A DNA stretch of 64,000 bases from Hydrogenophaga sp. (GCA_030653975.1 JAURYH010000031.1:1-64000); one strand, 5' to 3'. Shown: positions 55,812 to 64,000, counted from the stretch's first letter. Numbers and translations are program-made. Notes: generated by a model not told the origin, from the letters alone.

Positions 55812-56309
55812 ATGATCCGGCCCGAAACCCCCTCCGATGCGGCCGCCATCGCCACCCTGACCACGGCCGCCTTCCTCAACGCGCCCCACACCAGCCACAC
55901 CGAGGCTTTCATCGTCAACGCGCTGCGGCGCGCCGGGGCGCTGAGCGTGTCGCTGGTGGCGGAGCAGGGGGGCGAACTGGTGGGGCATGTGGCGACCTCG
56001 CCGGTGGTCATTGCCGATGGCACGCCGGGCTGGCATGGGTTGGGTCCGATTTCGGTGCTGCCTGAGCACCAGGGAAAAGGCATCGGTTTGGCGCTGATGC
56101 GGGCGGCGCAGCAGGCGCTGCGCGAGCAGGGCGCCGCGGGCATCATGCTGGTGGGTGATCCGGGCTACTACAGGCGCTTCGGCTTTCGCAACGAGGCGCA
56201 ACTGGTCTACCCGGACATTCCGCCGGCGTATTTCATGGTGCTGCCGTTCACCGACGCCGTGCCGCGAGGCACGGTGACGTTCCACGAGGCGTTCGGCGCC
56301 ACGTCCTGA
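55812..56309 (+). CDS. GNAT-family N-acetyltransferase (YhbS-like)
   Basis: A 165-residue acetyltransferase. It starts MIRPETPSDAAAIATLTTAA and has HGLGPISVLPEHQGKGIGLA (acetyl-CoA loop) and GDPGYYRRFGFR, typical of the YhbS group. Substrate unknown. The frame is open 13 codons upstream to an ATG at 55773, but 55812 gives the usual start. The 129 bases upstream of 55773 hold no gene I can support and are also somewhat AT-rich. Confidence 0.82.
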   Translation: MIRPETPSDAAAIATLTTAAFLNAPHTSHTEAFIVNALRRAGALSVSLVAEQGGELVGHVATSPVVIADGTPGWHGLGPISVLPEHQGKGIGLALMRAAQQALREQGAAGIMLVGDPGYYRRFGFRNEAQLVYPDIPPAYFMVLPFTDAVPRGTVTFHEAFGATS

Positions 56310-56332
56310 ATCTGCGCAACGGGAACACACCC

Positions 56333-56779
56333 ATGGCAACGGTAATCGGCATCGACCACATCTACATCACCGTGTCGGACCTGGCGCGCTCGCGGTCGTT
56401 CTACGACACGGTGTTCAAAGCGGTGCTGGGCTTTCGCAGCAACACGTTCACCTTGGGTGGTGACCCGCATGTGCAGTACTACAACCGCCATTTCGGCTAT
56501 GTGCTGCGCCCGGCGCGCGTGGCGCAGGCGCATGAACCGTACGCGCCCGGGCTGCACCACCTGTGCCTGCGGGTGGAGTCGGTTGACGACGTGCGCACGG
56601 TGGCTGCCGGGTTGAACGCGGCCGGCATTGCCGCCACGCCGGCGACCCTGCACGGCGACTACGCGCCCGACTACTGGGCCACGTTTTTCACCGACCCGGA
56701 CGGCGTGCGCCTGGAAGTGACGAACTACCGGCAGGAGCGGCGCGAGCGGCACGACCGCTGGGACGAACCGGCGGGCTGA
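56333..56779 (+). CDS. VOC-family (glyoxalase/dioxygenase fold) protein
   Basis: A 148-residue single-domain vicinal-oxygen-chelate protein. Metal-site residues are recognisable in GIDHIYITVSDLARS, LHHLCLRV and FFTDPDGVRLEV. Members include glyoxalases, ring-cleavage dioxygenases and antibiotic-binding proteins; the reaction here is not known. It lies 23 bases after the GNAT gene and ends nine bases from the convergent acyltransferase. Confidence 0.85.
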   Translation: MATVIGIDHIYITVSDLARSRSFYDTVFKAVLGFRSNTFTLGGDPHVQYYNRHFGYVLRPARVAQAHEPYAPGLHHLCLRVESVDDVRTVAAGLNAAGIAATPATLHGDYAPDYWATFFTDPDGVRLEVTNYRQERRERHDRWDEPAG

Positions 56780-56788
56780 CCCGCGGGC

Positions 56789-57388
56789 TCACTCTATCTG
56801 CTCGGTTTCAAATTGCGCCGCGTTCTTGCCCTTGAACGGCGCGTAGAACGCCTTGATGGCGGCCATGTCGACCTCGACGTCGCCGGTGGGCTGGAACAGC
56901 GGGCCCAGGCCGCTGCGCTTGGTGGCGTAGTCCATGTAGGCCATGACGATGGGCACCTGGGCGCCCAGCGCGATGTAGTAGAAGCCGGTCTTCCAGCAGC
57001 GTGTCCTGGCGCGTGTGGCTTCGGGCGGCACGATGAGCTGCAGCGGTCCGTCGGCCTCGGTGATGGCCTGCGCCGAGGCGGCCACGAGGTTGCTGGACTG
57101 TTCGCGGTTCACTGCGATGCCGCCAAGCCAGCGCATCACCGGGCCGAAGGGCGCATTGAACAGGCTGTGCTTGCCCATCCAGTAGGGGTTGAGCCGCAAT
57201 GCGAACGCCACCATCAGCGTGTAAGGCAGGTCCCAGTTGCTGGTGTGGGGCGCGGCGATGAAGACGCTCTTGGCCGCCTGGGCGGGCAGTGCGCCTTCGA
57301 CCTTCCACCCGGTGAGCCTGAGGAAGGCGACAGAGAAGCCGCGCAGCAGGGTGTTGACCACCGGAGTGGTGAAGATGGTGCGGTGCAT
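56789..57388 (-). CDS. 1-acyl-sn-glycerol-3-phosphate acyltransferase family protein
   Basis: A 199-residue PlsC-type acyltransferase. The HX4D catalytic motif is AAPHTSNWDLP near residue 52, and LIVPPEATRAR replaces the usual EGTRS block. Similar short proteins are annotated as glycerol acyltransferases of unknown acceptor. The ATG at 57388 (MHRTIFTTPVVNTLL) is chosen; the frame is open 30 codons upstream. It is divergent from the alpha/beta hydrolase gene with 82 bases between the starts. Confidence 0.82.
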   Translation of the reverse strand: MHRTIFTTPVVNTLLRGFSVAFLRLTGWKVEGALPAQAAKSVFIAAPHTSNWDLPYTLMVAFALRLNPYWMGKHSLFNAPFGPVMRWLGGIAVNREQSSNLVAASAQAITEADGPLQLIVPPEATRARTRCWKTGFYYIALGAQVPIVMAYMDYATKRSGLGPLFQPTGDVEVDMAAIKAFYAPFKGKNAAQFETEQIE

Positions 57389-57470
57389 GGGCCGGGAGTA
57401 TCGCCGACGACACCTGGCGCGCGGCGCGCGCGCTACCATGGCCGCCATCCATCTTGACGGAGATCCATTC

Positions 57471-58295
57471 ATGCCCACTCCCCTCGACGTGCAGGGTCTG
57501 ACGGTTCACATCGAAGGCAGCGGCCCCACCGTGGTGATGCTGCACGGCTGGCCCGACACGCTGGCGCTGTGGGATCAGACCGTGCACGCGCTGAGCGACG
57601 GCTACCGCTGCGTGCGCTTCTCGCTGCCGGGTTTCGACCTGGCCCAGCCGCCACGCCCGGTGTCGGTGAATGAGATGTGTCAACTGGTGGGCGCCGTGGT
57701 GGATGCGGTGAGTCCTGACGAACCGGTGACGCTGCTGCTGCACGACTGGGGCTGTTTCTTCGGCTACGAATACGCGGCACGATACCCGCAGCGTGTGGCG
57801 CGCGTGGTGGGCACCGACATCGGCGACACCAATTCGGGCGCCTACCTGAAATCGCTCAAGACCAAAGAAAAATGGATGATCGCGGGCTACCAGCTCTGGC
57901 TGGCCATGGCCTGGAAGCTGGGTGCCTGGCTGCCCGGACTGGCCGACCGCATGACGCGCTTCATGGCGCGCACCATCGGTTGTCGCACGCCGCCGGAGCG
58001 CATGGGCTGGCAGATGAACTACCCCTATGCCATGCAGTGGTTCGGTTCTTTCGGTGGTCTGCGCGGCGTGGCGCGGGTGGACAAGGTGTTCGGCCCGCAG
58101 ATCCCCACGCTGTTCTGTTTCGGGCGGCGCAAGCCCTTCATGTTCCATTCGCCGCGCTGGCTCGCGGTGCTGGGCACCACGCCGGGCTCTCAGGTGCAGG
58201 GCTTCGACGCCGGTCACTGGTTGATGTTGCAGAAGCCCGGCCAGTTCCACACCGCGGTGCGAACCTGGCTGGACGGCGGAGGCGCTGGGCGATGA
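57471..58295 (+). CDS. Alpha/beta hydrolase, epoxide-hydrolase-like
   Basis: A 274-residue alpha/beta-hydrolase. The oxyanion segment is VMLHGWPDTLALWD and the nucleophile elbow LLLHDWGCFFGYEYA carries an aspartate, as in epoxide hydrolases and haloalkane dehalogenases, rather than serine. The catalytic histidine is in FDAGHWLMLQ near the end. A cap domain lies between about 125 and 200. The natural substrate is unknown. Its stop overlaps the start of the DUF3820 gene (ATGA). Confidence 0.87.
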   Translation: MPTPLDVQGLTVHIEGSGPTVVMLHGWPDTLALWDQTVHALSDGYRCVRFSLPGFDLAQPPRPVSVNEMCQLVGAVVDAVSPDEPVTLLLHDWGCFFGYEYAARYPQRVARVVGTDIGDTNSGAYLKSLKTKEKWMIAGYQLWLAMAWKLGAWLPGLADRMTRFMARTIGCRTPPERMGWQMNYPYAMQWFGSFGGLRGVARVDKVFGPQIPTLFCFGRRKPFMFHSPRWLAVLGTTPGSQVQGFDAGHWLMLQKPGQFHTAVRTWLDGGGAGR

Positions 58296-58507
58296 AGCCG
58301 GAGGACCTGGAACGCCTGATCACGACGGAGATGCCCTTCGGCAAACACAAGGGCACCCCGATCGCCGACCTGCCGGGCAACTACCTGAACTGGTTTGCGC
58401 GCGAGGGTTTCCCCAAGGGCGACATCGGCCGCATGCTGCAGCTGATGCACGAGATCGACCACAACGGCCTGAGCGACCTGCTGGCGCCGCTGCGGCGGCG
58501 TTCCTGA
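58292..58507 (+). CDS. DUF3820-family small protein
   Basis: A 71-residue protein starting MKPEDLERLITTEMPFGKHK, with GTPIADLPGNYLNWFAREGF. The pattern matches DUF3820, a small domain also found near exonuclease-type proteins; its role is not known. It is translationally coupled to the hydrolase by a four-base overlap and convergent with the Nudix gene. Confidence 0.85.
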   Translation: MKPEDLERLITTEMPFGKHKGTPIADLPGNYLNWFAREGFPKGDIGRMLQLMHEIDHNGLSDLLAPLRRRS

Positions 58508-58536
58508 CCCATCTCCAGCGCCAGCGACGTCCGCCC

Positions 58537-59091
58537 TCAGGCGATGTCGAAGGCATGGAAGCCGAACTGTCCGCGCTTGCGGTCGGCGAAGTAGTGCTCC
58601 AGCGTCTCCCGCACGGTGCGGAACGCGATCTCGTCCCAGGGGATCTGGTCTTCGGTGAACAGGCGCGCCTCGATGGTCTCGAAACCGGGGTTGAAGTGCT
58701 CGCTGAGCAGGCGGGCGCGGTAGTAGAGGTGCACCTGGCCCACGCGCGCCACGTTCATGAGGGTGAAGAGTTCGCCCAGCTCGATCTGTGCGCCGGCCTC
58801 TTCGTCGGTTTCGCGCAGGGCGCCTTCGGCCGTGGTCTCGCCCAGCTCCATGAAGCCCGCGGGCAGGGTCCACTTGCCGCGGCGCGGTTCGATGTTGCGC
58901 AGGCAGAGCAGCACGTATTCGCCCGTCTCGCCCCACACCGGCACGGTGCCGACCACATTGAGCGGGTTTTCGTAGTGGACGGTGTGGCAGACGGTGCAGA
59001 TGGCGCGGGGTTTGGTGTCGCCGTCGTCGGGGATGCGGTAGCTGACGGTGGCGCCGCATTCTCTGCAGTGCTGGATGGGGCTGCGGTGCAT
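58537..59091 (-). CDS. Nudix hydrolase with N-terminal zinc ribbon
   Basis: A 184-residue Nudix protein. The Nudix box GFMELGETTAEGALRETDEE is complete (GX5EX7REUXEEXGU). Ahead of it is a four-cysteine zinc ribbon (HCRECGATV ... CTVCHTVHYEN), as in NudC-like and ADP-ribose pyrophosphatase-type proteins. The ATG at 59091 gives the ribbon at once; the frame is open 39 codons further. It follows the TRAP gene in the same direction but a terminator lies between. Confidence 0.9.
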   Translation of the reverse strand: MHRSPIQHCRECGATVSYRIPDDGDTKPRAICTVCHTVHYENPLNVVGTVPVWGETGEYVLLCLRNIEPRRGKWTLPAGFMELGETTAEGALRETDEEAGAQIELGELFTLMNVARVGQVHLYYRARLLSEHFNPGFETIEARLFTEDQIPWDEIAFRTVRETLEHYFADRKRGQFGFHAFDIA

Positions 59092-59115
59092 GCCGCAAAG
59101 TGTAGGGGAAATGAG

Positions 59116-59139
59116 AAAGGGCTCCTTGCGGAGCCCTTC
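59116..59139 (-). terminator. Intrinsic terminator after dctP
   Basis: The stem AAGGGCTCC ... GGAGCCCTT with a four-base loop is followed by T residues on the minus strand. It lies between the TRAP binding-protein gene and the Nudix gene and probably ends the catabolic transcript. Confidence 0.75.
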
Positions 59140-59176
59140 AAGACACAGGGGTGCGGTCACCCGGCGCAGGAGGCTG

Positions 59177-60229
59177 TCAACCCTTGGTGGTCTTGCCGTG
59201 CTTGGCAATCAGCGACTTGGCGGTGTCCAGCAACTGCTTGCCGTTGAAGCCGCGCTTGTCCATGTCCTGAACCCACTCCACCTCGACCAGGCGCGCCTTG
59301 CGCTTGAATTCCTGGGCTTCGGCGGATGGGATGGTGTAGATGCTGTTGCCCAGCTTGACGGCCGACTCGCGGCCGGGTGCGTCGCCACCCTGCTGCACCT
59401 TGCCCAGCCAGGCCGAGGTTTCCATGCCGGAGTTCTTGTCGATGACGGCCTTGAGGTCGGGCGGCAACGAGGCGTACTTGGCCTTGTTCATGGCCAGGAT
59501 GAAGGTCGTGGTGTAGAGCGCGCCGCCAGCAGGGTCGAACTCGCTGTGGAACTTGGCGAGCTCCTGCACCTTGACGGCGGGCACCACTTCCCAGGGGATC
59601 ACGCAGCCGTTGATGACGCCTTTGGAGAGCGCGTCCGGGATCTGCGGCAGGGGCATGCCCACGGGCGAGGCGCCCAGGTAGCCGAGCATCTTGGTGATCT
59701 GGCGGGTGGGTCCGCGCACCTTGGAACCCTTGAGGTCTTCGGCCGTCTTGACCAGCTTGTCGCGCATGTGGAACATGCCCGGGCCGTGCACCTGCAGGGC
59801 GATGGGGTGCACGTCCTTGAACTCGTCCTGGGCAACGGTCTGCACGTATTCCCAGTAGGCCTTGGATGTGGCTTCGGCGTTGTTCATCATGAACGGCAGC
59901 TCGAACACTTCGATGCGCGGGAAGCGGCCCGGTGTGTTGCCCGGCAGGGTCCAGACGATGTCGACCACGCCGTCCTTGGCCTGGTCGTACAGCTGCACCG
60001 GCGAGCCGCCGAGCTGCATGGCGGGGTAGGCCTCGAACTTGATGCGGCCGTCGGAGTCCTTGGTGACCTTGTCCATCCAGGCCTTGTGCATGTTGAGCCA
60101 CACGTTGGACTGTGGCGACATGAAGGTGTGGAACTTGAGGGTGACGGACTGCTGGGCAAAGCCGACGAGCGCCGGGGCGCCGAAGGCCACGGCGGCGCCG
60201 GACTGGAGCAGGGTTCTGCGCTGGATCAT
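59177..60229 (-). CDS. dctP: TRAP transporter solute-binding protein, DctP family
   Basis: A 350-residue periplasmic binding protein of a tripartite ATP-independent transporter. The N-terminus MIQRRTLLQSGAAVAFGAPA is a twin-arginine-like export signal. The DctP fold is seen in FHTFMSPQSNVWLNMHKAW, EAYPAMQLGGSPVQLYDQ and the ligand arginine region SKVRGPTRQITKML. TRAP proteins of this kind bind carboxylates. The membrane subunits DctQ and DctM are not in the window. It follows the FAH gene by 137 bases and ends at a terminator. Confidence 0.93.
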   Translation of the reverse strand: MIQRRTLLQSGAAVAFGAPALVGFAQQSVTLKFHTFMSPQSNVWLNMHKAWMDKVTKDSDGRIKFEAYPAMQLGGSPVQLYDQAKDGVVDIVWTLPGNTPGRFPRIEVFELPFMMNNAEATSKAYWEYVQTVAQDEFKDVHPIALQVHGPGMFHMRDKLVKTAEDLKGSKVRGPTRQITKMLGYLGASPVGMPLPQIPDALSKGVINGCVIPWEVVPAVKVQELAKFHSEFDPAGGALYTTTFILAMNKAKYASLPPDLKAVIDKNSGMETSAWLGKVQQGGDAPGRESAVKLGNSIYTIPSAEAQEFKRKARLVEVEWVQDMDKRGFNGKQLLDTAKSLIAKHGKTTKG

Positions 60230-60366
60230 GGATTGTTCTCCTGTGTTGTAGGGGGAAATGGGGTAGCCGATGGCTCACCCTGTGACGGTAAACGTTTTGT
60301 TGCGCTGCGGAACAGAGGTCAAACCCGCAGCGGGGGTGCTTTGGGCGTTTTCCATGATCATTTCGC

Positions 60367-61062
60367 TCAGGCGACCTTGACGCTGATGCCGGTCAAACCG
60401 TCCACGCCACCGCTCATGGTGTCGCCCTTGACCACCGCCGCCACGCCTTCTGGCGTGCCGGTATAGATCAGGTCACCGGGCTGCAGTTCCCAGGCGTTGG
60501 ACAGGTGTTCGATGGTTTCGGCGATGTTCCAGATGAGTTTGCCGATGTTGCTGCGCTGGCGGTCGCTGCCGTTGACCTGCACCCAGATCGCGGCGTTGGC
60601 AATGTCGCCGGCTTCGGCGGCAGGGGTGATGGGGCCGATGGGCGCGGACTGGTCGTAGCCCTTGCCGATGCACCAGGGGCGGCCCTGCTTCTTCATCTCG
60701 GTCTGCAGGTCGCGGCGCGTCATGTCCAGGCCAACCGCGTAGCCGAAGATGTGCCGGGCGGCGTCTTCGGCGCGGATGCCGCGCCCACCCCGGCCAATGG
60801 CCACCACGAGTTCGATCTCGTGGTGCAGGTTCGAGGTGAGACCGGGGTAGGGAATGACCGCGGTCTTGCCCGCTTCGGCGACCACGATGGCGTCGGCCGG
60901 TTTGAGAAAGAAGAACGGCGGCTCGCGGCCGGTGAAGCCCATTTCTTTCGCGTGTTCTTCGTAATTTCGACCCACGCAGTAGATGCGGTGGACCGGGAAG
61001 CGCTCGGTGCGGCCGACCACGGGCACGGAGACGACGGGCGGCGGGGTGAAAACGTAGCTCAT
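60367..61062 (-). CDS. Fumarylacetoacetate hydrolase family protein
   Basis: A 231-residue FAH-fold hydrolase/isomerase. It has IYCVGRNYEEHAKEMG, FFFLKPADAIV, the metal-site glutamates in LHHEIELVVAIG, VGLDMTRRDLQ and the PGDLIYTGTPEGV signature. Such enzymes act late in aromatic degradation on acylpyruvates or oxo-dienoates. The ATG at 61062 (MSYVFTPPPVV) is the family start; the frame runs 26 codons further. It lies 74 bases after the ferredoxin gene. Confidence 0.92.
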   Translation of the reverse strand: MSYVFTPPPVVSVPVVGRTERFPVHRIYCVGRNYEEHAKEMGFTGREPPFFFLKPADAIVVAEAGKTAVIPYPGLTSNLHHEIELVVAIGRGGRGIRAEDAARHIFGYAVGLDMTRRDLQTEMKKQGRPWCIGKGYDQSAPIGPITPAAEAGDIANAAIWVQVNGSDRQRSNIGKLIWNIAETIEHLSNAWELQPGDLIYTGTPEGVAAVVKGDTMSGGVDGLTGISVKVA

Positions 61063-61136
61063 GGCGGGTGTCCTGGCTGCCGGCAGGCAGCGCGTTGCAT
61101 GGGTTGAAACGCCCAGTATAGGCAAGCCATGTCCGC

Positions 61137-61460
61137 TCAATATTGGGAAGCCGGCAGGCGCAGCTCGATGCCGTCGAGTGCTGGCGTGAGCACGATCTGG
61201 CAGCTCAGCCGGCTGCCGGTTTCGCGCGGCGAGGCGGTGAATTCGAGCATGCCCTGCTCGTCCTGGCCGGGCTCGGGGAGACGGTCGGCCCAGGCGGGAT
61301 CGACGATCACATGGCAGGTGGCGCAGGTGAGCGTGCCGCCGCAGTCGGCGGCGATGCCGCTCACGTTGGCGGCCACGGCGGCTTCCATCACGGACTGACC
61401 GGATTTTCCCTGGATGTTTTGTACCGACTGGTCGGCGGCGATGAAGCGGATGTGGATCAT
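61137..61460 (-). CDS. 2Fe-2S ferredoxin, adrenodoxin type
   Basis: A 107-residue electron carrier. Three cluster cysteines are in the AADCGGTLTCATC segment near 40-49 and the fourth in RLSCQIVLT near 87, the CX5CX2CX(n)C pattern of vertebrate-type ferredoxins. Its likely task is to feed electrons to the Rieske oxygenase two genes upstream. It starts six bases after the stop of the glutamine-synthetase-like gene. No ferredoxin reductase is in the window. Confidence 0.92.
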   Translation of the reverse strand: MIHIRFIAADQSVQNIQGKSGQSVMEAAVAANVSGIAADCGGTLTCATCHVIVDPAWADRLPEPGQDEQGMLEFTASPRETGSRLSCQIVLTPALDGIELRLPASQY

Positions 61461-61466
61461 GGGGGG

Positions 61467-62945
61467 TCAGATTCTGCTGAAGTACTCGCGCCGGTCGAAG
61501 TCGGTCTTGTCCTTGGCGTCGGCGTGGCGGTCGATCTCGTGCTGTTTGATGCGGCAGAAATGGTGCACGACATCGGCGCCCAGACCGGCGACGAACGCGG
61601 TGTCCGCGCGCAGGCAGGCCAGCGCGTCGCCGAGGGTGCCGGGGATTTTGGGGTGCTCGGCTGCGTAAGGCGTTTCGCAGGCGGGCGGCGGTTCCAGCTC
61701 GCGCAGCAGGCCATCGAGCCCGGCGTGGATCTGCGCCGCCATGGTCAGGTAGGGGTTGGCCGCCGGTTCACCGATGCGGTTCTCGATGCGCGTGGCGCGG
61801 TCGCCCGGGCCACCGACCACGCGCAGCATGGCGCCGCGGTTGTCCTGGCCCCAGATGACGCTCTGGGGGGCGAGCGCGTTCGGTCGGAAGCGACCGAAGC
61901 CGTTGACGGTGGGCGTGCACAGCGCCGTCATGCCTTCGGCGTGCGCCAGCAGGCCGGCGAGCCAGTGGGCGCCGGCGTCCGACAGCGTGTGGCGCGCGTC
62001 GGCGCGGCCACTGCCCGCTGCGGGCGCTTCGCGCACGCAGGCGTTGCCCCCGGTTTTCAGGTCCACCAGCGACTGGTGCAGGTGCCAGCCGCTGGACATG
62101 ATGTTCGGAAACGGCGGGCGGCACATGAAGGTGGCGTGGTAGCCGGCGCGGCGCAGCGCCTGGCGCACGCCGTTGCGGAACAGCACCATCTGGTCGGCCG
62201 CGGTGAGTGCGTCGGTGGCATCGAACACCGCTTCCACCTGGCTGGGGCCGAGTTCGATTTCGAGCGACTGCAACGGCAGGCCCAGCGCCTGCGCGGTGCG
62301 CATGACGATGGACAGCGGTTCGTCGGCCAGGTCGATCATGGCTTCGGCCTGCAGGTTGTAGCCGGGGTGGATCATCTCCACCTGCGGTGGCAGACCGGGC
62401 CAGGCGGCCAGCTCGGGGTCGAGCTGCGGCGCGGTGTCGGTGATGCGGTAGATGTGGAATTCCACTTCGAGCCCGGTCTTGAGGCCGAAGCCCGCCTGGG
62501 CCAGCCGCGCCAGCGCCTGCAGCAGCACGCGGCGGCTGTCCAGCGACACCGGGGTGGCGTCCTGGAACCAGGGCTGGCAGCGCAGCCAGCCGGTGCCGGG
62601 GCTCCAGGGCAGTTCGATGAAGCTCGCCGGGTCGGGCAGCAGCAGCAGGTTGGCCGCGCCGGCAAAGCCGGGCAGGTCGTCCGCGCCACCGGCCTCGAAC
62701 ACCTTCCAGGCGGTGCGGTCGGCGGTGTCCTTGAGCATCATCGTGCCGACCATGCCGACACCATCGCGCAGCGCCTGGATGGCGGCGTGGGCCATCAGCG
62801 ACTTGCCGCGCAGCATGCCGTGGGTGTCGCACCAGCCCAGGCGCACGCGCTGGACACCGCTGGCTTCGATCAGCCGGGCGGTCTCCTGGCAAGCCGCTTC
62901 ACGGGCTGCGTCGTGCAGGCCACAGCGTTCGGCGAAGTGGGTCAT
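61467..62945 (-). CDS. Glutamine-synthetase-like ligase (gamma-glutamylamide synthetase type)
   Basis: A 492-residue protein of the glutamine synthetase superfamily. It has the ATP/metal motifs GLEVEFHIYR, SGWHLHQSL, and TRIENRIGEPAANPYLTM, with RFRPNALAPQ near 350. It is not housekeeping GlnA: the adenylylation tyrosine loop is absent and the context is catabolic. Related enzymes ligate glutamate to amines (PuuA, IpuC, aniline enzymes). The ATG overlaps the oxygenase stop as ATGA. The long frame upstream of it is a shadow of the oxygenase gene. Confidence 0.87.
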   Translation of the reverse strand: MTHFAERCGLHDAAREAACQETARLIEASGVQRVRLGWCDTHGMLRGKSLMAHAAIQALRDGVGMVGTMMLKDTADRTAWKVFEAGGADDLPGFAGAANLLLLPDPASFIELPWSPGTGWLRCQPWFQDATPVSLDSRRVLLQALARLAQAGFGLKTGLEVEFHIYRITDTAPQLDPELAAWPGLPPQVEMIHPGYNLQAEAMIDLADEPLSIVMRTAQALGLPLQSLEIELGPSQVEAVFDATDALTAADQMVLFRNGVRQALRRAGYHATFMCRPPFPNIMSSGWHLHQSLVDLKTGGNACVREAPAAGSGRADARHTLSDAGAHWLAGLLAHAEGMTALCTPTVNGFGRFRPNALAPQSVIWGQDNRGAMLRVVGGPGDRATRIENRIGEPAANPYLTMAAQIHAGLDGLLRELEPPPACETPYAAEHPKIPGTLGDALACLRADTAFVAGLGADVVHHFCRIKQHEIDRHADAKDKTDFDRREYFSRI

Positions 62946-64000
62946 TTCGCGCCGGCCGCTTCGGACGCGTGTTGCAGGGCAGCGTTCTGCCAGGGCGCGC
63001 CTGCGCGCTTGGCGCGCACGGCGTCCTGCCACCAGGTTTGCCAGCCTTCGGCGGGGGCGATGCCGTCCACCGTGTCGGGGCCGGTGAGGGTGGGAGCGAG
63101 CGCGGGGTCGGCGATGCCGGGCGGTGTGCCCCCTGCGGCCACGGTGTCCATGGCCTGCAGCAACATGCGCCGGTTCGCCATGATCACTTTGTCGGTGGTG
63201 CCCAGGTGCTCCCGCGTGCGGTCCTGAACGGCGCCCATGCTCTCGCAGGCCCATTGGTCGTGCACGTTGATGTCGTCCTCGCCCATGCCGAGGTAGGTGC
63301 GGCTCTGTTGCTCTTCGGCGTTGAAACCCCAGTTGTTGTGGCGGCCGGACTTCGGGATGTAGTCGGGCAGGGTGACGGCGGCCAGGCGCTGCTGGCGCAT
63401 CGTTTCCTTGTCCACCGGTTTGTCGAAACTGGTGAAGAAGGCGAACCAGTAATTGCGTGTGTCGTCCACCGGCACGTGCATCTGCGTGATCGTCATGGTC
63501 TCCGACAGCGGGATCACGAAGGTCTGCGGGAACACCGCGTTGGTGATGCGCACGTGGGTGAGCGCGTCGGTCATCTTGCGCAACGCGGTCAGTTGCAGGC
63601 CATAGGGCTGCTGCGTGAAGCTGATCTCGGGTTGGCCGAATTCGCGCATCACCTTGGTCATGGGCCAGCGCTCGCCGCCCACCTCGCCCACGCTGGCGCC
63701 GCGGAACTGTTTGCCGTAGCTGTCTTCGAGCGAAGCGTCGTTGAAGAAGCGGTGCAGGTAGGACGCGTGCGCCGGGTCGATGCCGACCTCGAAGGCCTGC
63801 AGCCAGTTGCAGTGCCACAGGCCCTTGAACACAAAGCTGTGCGTGGCCGGCGCTTCAAAACAGTCCAGCGCGGGGAAAGGCGGCGGCGTGCTGCCTTCGG
63901 GGCCGAACCAGCCGAAGAGTGCGCCGGCCTTTTTTACGAGCGGGTAGCTGCGCTGCTGGATGCGGGCGCACAGCGTGCTGCCGGCGGGCTCGGCCGGGGT
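62942..64000 (-). CDS. Rieske non-haem iron oxygenase, catalytic subunit (partial)
   Basis: The C-terminal 352 residues of an aromatic-ring-hydroxylating or demethylating oxygenase; the N-terminal Rieske cluster lies beyond the window. The segment IQQRSYPLVKKAGALFGWFG resembles phthalate-4,5-dioxygenase-type proteins. The mononuclear iron site is NWLQAFEVGIDPAHASYLH, giving the usual Asp/His/His environment. It uses electrons from a reductase/ferredoxin chain. It is the most upstream visible gene of the minus-strand catabolic unit and is coupled to the synthetase-like gene by a four-base overlap. Confidence 0.92.
   Translation of the reverse strand, partial: TPAEPAGSTLCARIQQRSYPLVKKAGALFGWFGPEGSTPPPFPALDCFEAPATHSFVFKGLWHCNWLQAFEVGIDPAHASYLHRFFNDASLEDSYGKQFRGASVGEVGGERWPMTKVMREFGQPEISFTQQPYGLQLTALRKMTDALTHVRITNAVFPQTFVIPLSETMTITQMHVPVDDTRNYWFAFFTSFDKPVDKETMRQQRLAAVTLPDYIPKSGRHNNWGFNAEEQQSRTYLGMGEDDINVHDQWACESMGAVQDRTREHLGTTDKVIMANRRMLLQAMDTVAAGGTPPGIADPALAPTLTGPDTVDGIAPAEGWQTWWQDAVRAKRAGAPWQNAALQHASEAAGAK

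Noticed and set aside
61467-63818. A 783-codon single protein on the minus strand
   Set aside because: Its first 291 codons are a shadow of the Rieske oxygenase frame; the real glutamine-synthetase-like gene starts at 62945 with an ATGA overlap.

Overview
This GC-rich window looks like the chromosome of a betaproteobacterium of the order Burkholderiales, most likely family Comamonadaceae (Hydrogenophaga-like). The genus is an inference; it rests on gene content (DUF1631 protein, AlaA/Hom/ThrC followed by molybdopterin genes, a SWIB protein with a histone-H1-like tail, 6S RNA behind zapA) and on short dispersed GC-rich repeats. Nearly every base is in a recognisable gene. No rRNA, tRNA or CRISPR array was seen.

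Layout. 1-140: right end of an IS3-family insertion sequence. 178-3190: phoH, bcp and a Mth938-domain gene (minus). 3349-10838: alaA, hom, thrC, then mobB-moeA-moaD-moaE and an acetyltransferase. 10992-17623: clpB with a likely heat-shock promoter, a DUF1631 protein and a coniferyl-aldehyde-type dehydrogenase. 17643-23787: a small unknown gene, an ArsC-like protein, an AraC regulator divergent from an MFS transporter/ThDP-enzyme pair, a LuxR-type and a Crp-type regulator. 23762-28803 (minus): a three-gene unit of class III cyclase-TolB/TPR protein, a PAP2/vanadium-haloperoxidase-fold protein with eight exact SGGL repeats at its N-terminus, and a subtilisin-type peptidase. I do not recognise this combination as a described system. 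28977-32063: SWIB/H1-like protein, RraA-like protein, TauE exporter, 6S RNA, zapA and a small coiled-coil gene.

32095-51380 is the centrepiece: a promoter and cobalamin riboswitch followed by a co-directional, mostly overlapping run: btuB, cobB, a BtuF-like protein without a signal peptide, cobU, btuF, btuC, btuD, cobO, then bioB-panD-bioA-bioD-bioF, then cbiB, cobD, cobQ, cobT, cobS, cobC. Together the B12 genes import corrinoids, adenosylate them, make the aminopropanol arm and build the lower loop. The biotin genes and the beta-alanine gene panD sit inside this run with almost no intergenic space, so they may share B12-dependent transcription. Two kinds of dispersed repeat lie at the 5' ends of cobB, btuC and cobS and may contribute coding sequence or start codons there.

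51416-59091 holds housekeeping and accessory single genes (DUF445, nth, DUF2059, an aminotransferase, an AT-richer orphan with a HEPN-like look, GNAT, VOC, acyltransferase, alpha/beta hydrolase, DUF3820, Nudix). 59177-64000 (minus) is a catabolic cluster: Rieske oxygenase (cut by the window end), glutamine-synthetase-like ligase, 2Fe-2S ferredoxin, FAH hydrolase and a TRAP substrate-binding protein. It suggests uptake and degradation of an amine- or carboxylate-bearing (possibly aromatic) compound.
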